In this document: one piece after another, positions 55,815 to 64,000 of the stretch
Layout: every line of letters begins with the position of its first letter
Numbering within the stretch: the first letter of the stretch is position 1
DNA from: Diadema setosum
Taxonomy: Eukaryota; Echinodermata; Echinoidea; Diadematoida; Diadematidae
Reading direction: 5' to 3'
Assembly: GCF_964275005.1 (NCBI RefSeq)
Contig: NC_092685.1
Location: 30,618,866 to 30,682,865, forward strand
Length of the DNA: 64,000 nt
Program-made: the position numbers and the translations under genes
The notes under the pieces: generated by a model
Databases searched by the model: none
Told to the model about the DNA's origin: nothing
Seen by the model: the letters and a program-made list of their open reading frames with translations, nothing else

Positions 55815-56207
55815 AGGGGATGGCTAGTAACTGATCAGTGGGCATGTGTTCCAATCCTTGTGGGATTCATTTAAGAGTACATTATATGTCTATTGTTATG
55901 TGAGAATTATTTGCTTCAGGATGGTCTCATATTCAAGTAATGTGCAGTTTAATGTTTCCAGGTTAGCATACCTGTACAGTGACGGGGCGATTGTTAACAG
56001 GCTGTTAATGATTGTCCCATCACTGTACAGATGCTAACCTGGAAACATTGAACTACACATTACTTGAATATGAGACCATTCTGAAGCAAATAATTTTCAC
56101 ATAACAATAGACATATAATGTACTCTTAAATGAATCCCACAAGGATTGGAACAATCATTCCCCAGCATTTACACTGATTCCCACTGATCAGTTACTAGCC
56201 ATCCCCT
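55815..56207. mobile_element. TTAA-flanked foldback MITE, copy 2
   Basis: 393 bp; ends AGGGGATGGCTAGTAACTGA and CAGTTACTAGCCATCCCCT, flanked by TTAA (55811-55814, 56208-56211). The arms match those of 18501-18857 nearly throughout (for example TCTCATATTCAAGTAATGTG). The centre differs and includes its own small palindrome (gttaacaggctgttaatg). The left arm lacks a segment present on the right. Confidence 0.85.
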
Positions 56208-56887
56208 TTAAATGACACAAAACAAAACATGTAGCAATACATATATTTTGTTTGCAATGATATTGCCTAAATTACCACTGTTCAAAGCAAGAGATATGAA
56301 AACAATGCAATTGCATATTAAAGTATATGAGAGGTTTGCACATATCATTCATACAAGATTATTATTCAAATTTTAATAGATATGACATTCATATCAGAAT
56401 TTTTCTAGAAAACCAGTGTGTCATTCTTGTAAGAAGGATGTCATCAGACATCAAGAGAATTTCGCACACAACACACAGCTTCTATAAATCATGTATAATA
56501 ACAACAACAAAAAACATACTTTGAATTTCTACATCTAAATCTTTATGTCTCAATAAATATCTCAAACCCTAGGTTTAATCCAGCATATGAAAAATCAAAA
56601 TAATGAATACTGCAATTTTAAGGAGAACAATGGTAAGGCAAGATTTGGGTGCAATTTCCTTTACAGTGATTAAACATGAACTCAGTCTTGTCCATTTGGT
56701 ATGTCATTTATGCGTCTGATACGATATACACCATTATTTTGATTACTTACATTGTTATGCACAGTTGGGTGAAACTGTGCAATATGAATTTACAGTGATA
56801 TGATTATTGCCATATTTTCATTATTATCTATTATTACTTTTTGTTATTATTGTTATCATTGACAATATAATGATTAGACTTATAGAT

Positions 56888-56988
56888 ACAATGATGATGA
56901 TAATGATGATGGTGATGATGATTGTTATTGTTATTATTATTATTATCATCATTTACATTATCATTATCATTATTATTTACTAGTTATC
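56888..56988. repeat. GAT/ATT trinucleotide-rich tract
   Basis: Imperfect GATGAT then TTATTA units; simple sequence. Confidence 0.7.
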
Positions 56989-57109
56989 AACTTGGGCAGT
57001 GAGTAACCCACCAGCAGACAACTGAAGTATACAACCAAGTAAAGATATAGGCCCTAATTGTGATGAATGCATTCCTTAGGAAAAAAAAAAAGACACTTAA
57101 TTTCAGTGA

Positions 57110-57152
57110 CCCCCCCCCCCCCCACACACACACACACACACGCACACGCACC
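57110..57152. repeat. Poly-C and CA microsatellite
   Basis: About fourteen C followed by ACAC units with CGCACACGCA at the end. Confidence 0.85.
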
Positions 57153-57289
57153 CTCTCCTGATTTCGTCCAGCGATGTTTGTTCACCACACATAGGAAATG
57201 ACCACAGAACACATTGCCTAAAATGTGATCAACCCCATCTACAGCCAACTTGTCAACATTTCCACCCGTGTGACCTCATCCTTCGTCGA

Positions 57290-57572
57290 CCGCAAAAGTC
57301 GAACTGGTGCGACGCGTTCGGATCGTGTTCGGATCGTGTTCGGATCCTGCTTCGGAAATTGAAACTCGTCCGGAAATAGCCGAAATAACTGGCTCAACGA
57401 TCAGCCATCTTTTCTCAAACAGTGACAGATCATGAAGGTGGGCGAGACTTTAGAACCGATTCTGGACTAATTCAGGACATGTACCACCAGAAGACCCGGT
57501 TTGACAGCAGCAAAGATTCGTCATAGCTGTTTAGGCGAAATCTTAGGGATAGATTCGCTTGCCAAGACCCCT
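57290..57572 (+). promoter_or_regulatory. Probable promoter and 5' non-coding exon of a further gene
   Basis: CpG-rich island in AT-rich surroundings (cttcgtcgaccgcaaaagtc, gcgacgcgttcggatcg), with a short tandem TTCGGATCGTG, TTCGGATCCTG near 57318-57350. It ends in a strong donor CCCCT/GTAAGT at 57573. An ATG at 57433 opens only an 11-codon frame (MKVGETLEPIL), so coding would start in a later exon outside or deeper in the window. The gene cannot be identified. Confidence 0.45.
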
Positions 57573-58089
57573 GTAAGTAGCTTCATATTGAACCTGCAAT
57601 ATGGGTGTTGGTGCATACATAGCCTGTATTAGAAGCGCTTACATTATATTCGTGTTACTTGTACACAGTTAGCCAGTCACTGCACTGCCTGAGTAGTGTT
57701 GGCTTCGCCTCCGGTACTGTGATACTGTACAGTAGTAGTGCACTCGGTGTGCCTGTGCGCCTGCCTTACTTTGCCCGACAGTCGCCCATGGAGTCATGGA
57801 CATGCATGGATCGTGTAGCTAGGAACTTCGGCTCTCAGCTGCACAATCCAAATCCGACTGTTCATATGTGACTTGTGTCTAATGAAGATTTGATTAGACT
57901 TATTTTTCTTGATCAGCATCAATTGATGATTGTGGTGCACAGTGCATTGTGTGTAGAAAAAGGATTTGATTTGTGTCTAGGACCTGCTAAGTAGTGCTGG
58001 TGCTATAATTTATGTCCAATGTCAAATTGTTCAGTGCCTGATTTGGTGTATGGGTGCAGGTGTAAACTAGTGTAGGGTCTACTTGATTA

Positions 58090-58248
58090 CTGTAAAAGTG
58101 GAAATTTTTGTGCATTTCGCGCAACCAGAAACTAACGTAAAAATAAATGTATGTTGTGTCTTGATTCCGCGGAATTAAAAACATGCGAAACTCTTCTTAC
58201 CTGGCCAAGCGCGAAAAATTAGGCGCGTGAAAATATCCACTTTTACAG
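58090..58248. mobile_element. TA-flanked MITE, CTGTAAAAGTGGA family
   Basis: 159 bp with perfect ends CTGTAAAAGTGGA and TCCACTTTTACAG, flanked by TA. Interior contains TTTCGCGC and AAGCGCGAAAAATTAGGCGCG words. Tc1/mariner-like target, non-coding. Confidence 0.8.
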
Positions 58249-58944
58249 TACTAGATTCTACATATTAAATGTCTAACGTTAACTGGTTAGGGCTAGGTCA
58301 GACAATGTGTCATTCATAGGTAGACTTTCTAAAGACAGACAGTGTAGCAAAAGTAGTTAGACTAAGGCAAGGTTGATCTACGTTTACTGTAAAGGCACAG
58401 CCACAGGAGTTTTCTTCTGCAGTTTTATTTTAAAAAAAAAGATCTTTTAGAGGTGTGTAGAATCTAGCTAGAACTCTACTGTCTCAGATTTCTTGACGTT
58501 CTCTTATTTTATGTCATTGTTAAAGATAAGAACTATAGATTCTACATCCTTGCAATTGAAATTCATCATGTTGACCATAATTCTACAGTTTTTAAAGTGT
58601 TTGTCATGTCATTGAAAAGGAAAAATATTCAAGCTCTTTACCGTTGGACTACTTTACCCGAGATTCTGGAAGAATGCTGGAGTGTTGTCACAGCAGTCTG
58701 GCTTCCAGTTTTTCCTCTTGTGGTTTAGTCTTGTCCTTTCTATTCCTTTCCTTTCTTTTATTTCCTGTCTCTTTGTCTGGCTCTCTTCTGTGCTCTCAGC
58801 ATTTTCGTCTATGTGGAGCTAAAACGTTGGTTTGCCCATGCTCACTCCAGTCTGGTCTTGAAAGTAATCACTGAAGGGCCATTGACAAGTAAAGATGCGC
58901 AATCTGTCACACGCACTTACACGTATGCAGAAGAAATTAGCATA

Positions 58945-58986
58945 GACCATGGTTTAAACTTAAACCACCTTTGTGAATTCGGGCCA
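58945..58986. repeat. Half copy of the GGCCCGAATTC MITE
   Basis: Matches the right end of the element at 25742-25951 (CCATGGTTTAAAC and TTGTGAATTCGGGCCA) without a left arm. Confidence 0.6.
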
Positions 58987-59351
58987 TCGGGTTAGAGTTT
59001 GACGCCACCCCACCTGGCCATGACACAGCCAACTTAAGACGTCCACAAAATTTAGATTTGAATTCAGAGGCTTAAAGAGGTTAAAATTTGTGTTCAGATT
59101 CATCTTTAGGTATGTCATTGTTAATAGCAGACATCACATCAGCATGATATTAAATAGTATTCATTCTAATTACCTAGGTTTTCTGATCACACATAACATT
59201 CAAACCTCTGGTATCTCACATTGATCCTGTGAGTGATTGTGTAGAGACATCACATGTGTCTAGCTTGCTTCGCTGCTACCCAATGTTGTGACAGTAATCA
59301 TTTTTTTTTCCATGATGAAGGAAACCTCTTGACATTGTCTTTACATCATAA

Positions 59352-59379
59352 GTGTGTGTGTGTGTGTGTGTGTGTGTGT
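59352..59379. repeat. GT microsatellite
   Basis: Fourteen uninterrupted GT units. Confidence 0.9.
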
Positions 59380-60986
59380 TTATGTTTAGGCAAGTTTGAA
59401 TTTGAGATCATATTCAGCTGAACTAGAAATTCCTGTGATCATCCCAATCCTAATTTCTTACAAAATATTTGGGAGTACAAGTGTATTGTCTAAAAGTTGA
59501 AGAACTTTCTTGCAGACCTCTGCTCCATATATATGGTACCTCTTTACTTTTAAAAACCAGTCATCTTCAGCCATGTCCAGGTGTAAATAGACACAGTCCC
59601 ATACATGGTAGTTCAATAATGCACTTTTGTTAATCTATTAAGTAATGCTGTATTATTTGTTTTACATATGAAATGGTAGTGGACTCGGTACTATCGTGAC
59701 ATTTGTTTATCATCACGACTCCTCTCAGATCATAGAGACATTTGATAAGGTCAATTCCTGTACATTTTATTGAGAAAAATGATTTATTTGTATGATATTC
59801 CCTCAAAATAGATCAGAACATGCAAACTACCAAGTACAACATGGTATTCCTGCGACCTTTCAGCAATTGTTATGATTCCTCTGATTTTTGTGCACCATAT
59901 GAAATTACGTTTGCTGGCATTCAAATTATAATCAGTCAGAAATCAATTGCTTTTATTTTTCAGTACCAGTAGCAGTGCATACATAACAAGAAATTGTTAT
60001 GTTTTAGATGATTGCACATATTCTCAAGATAATGCAAGACTACTAGGGCTAAATATAGCACAGGTGGACAATTACACTCTACAGCATGTACTTCAAAATC
60101 TAGGACTGAACATCGAGCATTATGAATTCTAATTCAGGATGCTGCTGTAAACACACTTACCTGATTGCCCTGGGCAATTAAGACTCACTGCTGGCCAAGT
60201 GAAACAGTTGAGCACCTGCCCTCCACAGTATGGGTACCATGTCTCGGTGCCTGTTGGCAAGCAGGAATTTTTTTTTTTTAAACCAATTTTTTTAATGCAT
60301 TGTATTTTTTTTTTTTTTTTTTAGCATGACTGATGACATAATGACTGCTGTGTAAGAGCTGTTTGTAAATGGTCAGTGATTGAAAGGAAACATTTTAGGA
60401 TGAAAAAACCCATTTTTTAATCAAATGTCTCTGTTGGCCATCAGGTATTTAATAATAACAACAAGTACAACAAAAATTGTTTCAAGAATCAAATCTCAGT
60501 CACTTTTTATTCAGACTATGTGGATGCGACTTCTGAATGCATGAATGGAGACGCAGTCTTGTTGAGTTGTGCTCCGTCCTGGCAGTGTCTGCCAGTTGTG
60601 GTTTTTGTGTCTACAGCTAGACATCTTGACACAGACTGCGCTGACTGCGTAGGCAGTGAGCCTGGGCAATGGCTTACATGGCTTCAGTGGTTACCTTGAA
60701 CTTTTCAGTGAGACCAGTTAGTACGTGTTGTTTTTGTGGTAGACCCTCACAGTGCTTTTGAGGTAAATATTGTAGGGGCTCCTTGTAGCACTCCTCTTGT
60801 TGTCTTCCTCCTTTTTGATTGTCATCCTCTTTTTTGATCATCACAGAGCTGGCATGTAGTGTTTGCATTTGACTACTCTTACCAGGCCTTACAGGACCCT
60901 GCATCTCAAAGGATAAAAGGAATGGTATAGTTTTGGTTGAGATGGGGTTTCTGCTTTCTTACCTTATTTCTGAAGAAAAAAAAAGA

Positions 60987-61278
60987 ATGAGAAACCTCTT
61001 ATGAACTGCATTTATGAAAGAGCATACAATTTTAAGAGGAATTTGAAGTTTATTTGATGAAAATTGGTTTTGAAACGACTGGGATATCCAAAAACAAAGA
61101 GGTCCTAATAAAAGATGGGACCCATCTTTTATTTGGTCCTATTTGTTTTATTTTGTTTTTGTTTTTTATATGTATATCTCAGCCATTTCAAAACCAGTAT
61201 TTATTAGATACATTTTGAATTCCTCTGAGAATTGTATGCTCTTTCATATTTCTTAAGTAGTTTGTAATTGTCTCATAA
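60987..61278. mobile_element. Foldback MITE near 61.1 kb
   Basis: Nested inverted words: ATGAAAGAGCATACAATTTT and its inverse (AATTGTATGCTCTTTCAT), GGTTTTGAAACGACTGGGAT and ATCTCAGCCATTTCAAAACC, and a centre AAAAGATGGGACCCATCTTTT. About 290 bp, no coding capacity. Outermost ends (ATGAGA/TCTCAT) are approximate. Confidence 0.7.
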
Positions 61279-63145
61279 AAAGTTCAAATCTAAACCTCCC
61301 ATCTCAACCCAAACCTACATGTGTACATCATCCCTCTAAGCTCATACCAAACACAAATTTATCACAAATGTTATAAAGAATATCATACTAGAACTATGAG
61401 AAGCATTCAGTCATTCAGAAAAGGTATCTTCATGTACATGTACAGTACATAAAGTCCAAAAGAAGGAGTTTAAACAAAAGAAAACCAAATCAAATACCTG
61501 ATGTGTATCACATGCATAATATGTGATGTGAAATGCTTCTCAGTCACATTGTTTACTATCCTGATATGGTACTTCATAAACATTTATTCACGTGGATTGG
61601 AGAATCAGTATCAAATTGATCTTTTGTACAGAAACATGGGAGAGTGATAGATTTAATATGGTGTGGAAAATTGATTGGAAATATTTGTAACATGGCAATA
61701 TAAAGGCATTGTATATTTGGGAGTTTGAACATCATGGAATTCAAGTCTTGACACTGTAATGACATCTGAAGATTTGATCTCAATAGTTTAGAGAACAAGA
61801 AGGATGTGGCCTCCATTACCACTATCTGATTTCCAAACAGTGCATTGTGAATTCATTTCATAAGCAGAATTTCTTGTTTTATTCCAGTGTTTCACTGATG
61901 ACAACAAATACTGTAAATGATATATCTTTGTTATGTACATGTATGATCTCTTGTTTTCATCCTAGTCTTGTCTAGATTGTGTGCTTTTTGTACTTCAGTA
62001 TCATATGTTTAATACAAACTTCTTTGTGCAATGTTAGTGACCTTGATTTCCGAAGGTTATTACAAACTTTACTTTGAAAAGAAACAAGGCCAAAGGGGCA
62101 AGAGAGCTGTGTAGCATTATGTCATTATGAAATGAATTGCATGGAGGAGCAGTAATGACTACAAGTTATACAAGTTGATGCGTCAACTTGTGACACAAAA
62201 CTAGTACCGGTACCTTTTTTTTTCTGTCTCTTTAAAAAAAAACAAAAAAAAAAACACAACTTTGAATATCTGGTAAGCTATTAATAGTGGCTATAATAAT
62301 AACTGATGCATGTTTGTGGCCTAACATACAGAATGTCACACATTTACATGTATTGGTAATGTGTGTTTTCCTGGAGTGCGTAAGTTTCACTTTGAGACGT
62401 GATCCACTGTGGTGCAGTGAAACTTGATGGATGTTGTGAGGACTGGGGAAAGTAGATTGCCATGTCAGTCTGTATTGCAACAGTAGTTTGTTGCTTGCAT
62501 TTTGAGTCAGAATTTTGTCTCTTTTATTGTGTAAACAGGGGTCACATGTACTTTAGTTCCTGTATAAAGCACTCCATCCTGAGTGTGTAGCACAGTTGAT
62601 TCCGAGTTGTTTAAGTTAGGAATGTTTAAGTTGAAAGTATGTACTTTTCTTGGCAGCAGTTTAAAAAGTCCACAGTTTCAAATGATAAAAGAATTATTTC
62701 AGTTGCATACAGGGGATTCAAACATGCATGGTACAACATATGCATTCATGCATGGTATTGCATAATTCTGTAGAAAACCTGACGCAATTATGTAAAGTCA
62801 GTTAAAGCCTTTGAGTTGATCTACATTGTGTACCTACTGTCAGTACTCCAAGAGCACGATTTCAATTAAGGTTTTCAGAAGATGGCAGTAGCTCTATGTA
62901 TGCGGAGCAGTGGCCATGAATCCCCGGTGTTTTCTCCTCTCTTTGCTGGAGAATGTTTCCCGCATCAGTTTGTGTCAGAGCCAGAGAGAGAGAGAGAGAA
63001 TAATTTCCATCTGATGTCTTTCCAGGATAAGAAGACTTCGTGAAGTGTATGTGATCGGTTTGACACGCAGCGAGGTCACATGCTATCTAATCAGTCACGC
63101 TGTCTTCTGACCGAGGTGAGGATGGAATCAGATGAGTGGTGACGC

Positions 63146-63153
63146 TATAAAAG
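63146..63153 (+). promoter_or_regulatory. TATA box of a second (alternative) first exon
   Basis: TATAAAAG preceded by GTGACGC, with a plausible start about 30 bases on (near 63178) and an exon ending at 63329. Its position inside the presumed intron of the rightmost gene suggests an alternative promoter, but a separate gene is equally possible. Confidence 0.4.
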
Positions 63154-63320
63154 TTCTCTGGTTGCCATCTTTTCCTCTCGTTAATTGTTTAACTTCCTGT
63201 TTGCAAGTACCTTGCGTTTGTTAGTGCAGTAGACCTTCCTTGTGTAGTTCTAAAGTTGCGTCTTTGTACAGCAGCGCTAGTTTCTGTCTCTGTAAAGAAT
63301 TTGAGTGGGTTCCTGACATA

Positions 63321-63329
63321 ATGGATTAT
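63321..63329 (+). CDS. Possible three-codon start exon (MDY)
   Basis: ATGGATTAT followed directly by the donor GTAAGT. If the TATA promoter at 63146 is used, this would be the first coding bit, in phase 0, of a gene continuing beyond the window. Very short and unverifiable here. Confidence 0.25.
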
Positions 63330-63656
63330 GTAAGTTTATCATTATCGTGTCCTCCAACCATACAAGTTAAAAATATCAACATCTATGTTGCGTCAGGACA
63401 AGTAATAAATGATTCATGACATGACATTTGAAACAGATGTGGTTTAGATCTGCATACTTTGATAGTGCCAGCACATCATAGTGTACAAATAACATTATGG
63501 ACCTTGATGACTTTGCATAAATTGATTCCAAGTGTTGCAATTATAATGATAATAATAATAATTATTATTATTTTGTTACATTCCATTGTTGATTTCTTCA
63601 GAATTTCTTTCTAAACAAGAATAAAAAAATTGTACTTACGATGTCATGACTGAATA

Positions 63657-63844
63657 CTGTATAAGCTGTTATTTTCATGAAGGTTTAATTTTCCTGAATT
63701 TTGCGAATCACAGTTGGACTGCAAATTTAACAACACGTGAAAATGTCACCATGCGCTGAGGTAATAGTGCGCTTACATACATGTATGAAGCCCTCTGTGT
63801 CGATTGGCGACAATATCTGTTTGCAAAAATAACAGTGTGTACAG
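63657..63844. mobile_element. TA-flanked MITE, CTGTATATGCTGTTATTTTC family, copy 2
   Basis: 188 bp, ends CTGTATAAGCTGTTATTTTC and AAAATAACAGTGTGTACAG, TA on both sides. The interior (for example aatcacagttggac, aatgtcaccat) matches the inverse of the copy at 33991-34197. Confidence 0.8.
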
Positions 63845-64000
63845 TAATGAAATGAGGTTGTTTTGCCACTTGTCTTGATTTTTCTTTCATTTTTGTTCGT
63901 TTTCAAGAGCTGTTAATATCTTGATTCATTGTTCAGTTTTTTTATGATGCATTATATAACTCTGACTAGATTTTTACATGTATACACGTGTACAATCCTT

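Larger units (their letters stand above)
57573..63145 (+). other. Probable first intron of the rightmost gene
   Basis: No coding exon with family resemblance found on either strand. It contains the MITEs at 58090-58248, 58945-58986 and 60987-61278 and a GT microsatellite at 59352-59379. Reading it as an intron rests only on the donor at 57573 and the absence of other genes. Confidence 0.3.

Noticed and set aside
60674-60904. 76-codon minus frame rich in Q and E
   Set aside because: No splice sites or family similarity; low-complexity composition.

Overview
The window is animal nuclear DNA: small exons with canonical splice sites, long AT-rich introns, tRNA-derived SINEs, many TA- and TTAA-flanked miniature transposons, and microsatellites. 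The repeat style (frequent acatgtac motifs, foldback MITEs, Crypton, Tc1 and Penelope-like relics) together with clearly metazoan proteins suggests a marine invertebrate, probably a deuterostome such as an echinoderm. I cannot name the species.

Two complete genes could be assembled by hand with every intron phase consistent. On the minus strand, RAB3GAP2 (regulatory subunit of the Rab3/Rab18 GAP-GEF complex) runs from a start at 39579 to a stop at 9230 in 30 coding exons, giving 1549 residues. On the plus strand, XRCC3 (RAD51 paralogue of homologous recombination) runs from 41553 to 49141 in six coding exons, giving 350 residues. They are divergent, with start codons about 2 kb apart across a CpG-rich segment (about 40640-41440) that looks like a shared, TATA-less promoter. 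XRCC3 carries a 29-codon upstream ORF whose stop overlaps the XRCC3 start (TAATG), and its intron 5 uses a GC-AG donor.

Region by region: 1-3300 looks like the end of a plus-strand 3' UTR, with an AATAAA at 3274. 3300-9229 has no gene but holds a GC-rich MITE (3894-4484), a small TA-flanked MITE (5018-5201) and probably the RAB3GAP2 3' UTR. 9230-39579 is RAB3GAP2, whose introns hold SINEs, a TTAA-flanked foldback element, a striking element with six tandem units of about 152 bp carrying DR1-type nuclear-receptor motifs (about 19925-21200), and a decayed Crypton (29283-31164). 41553-49141 is XRCC3, with introns largely made of MITEs plus a Penelope-like relic. 49142-57290 is repeat-rich and gene-free: a full-length decayed Tc1 element with IR/DR ends (50797-52459), hammerhead-like fragments abutting microsatellites, and a second TTAA foldback copy. 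From 57290 a CpG-rich probable 5' exon with a good donor (57572), and a TATA promoter with a short start exon at 63146-63329, suggest one further plus-strand gene that continues beyond the window.

The two host genes act in unrelated pathways (Rab trafficking and DNA repair); only their promoter is likely shared. All calls rest on reading and recalled family sequences; no database search was run.
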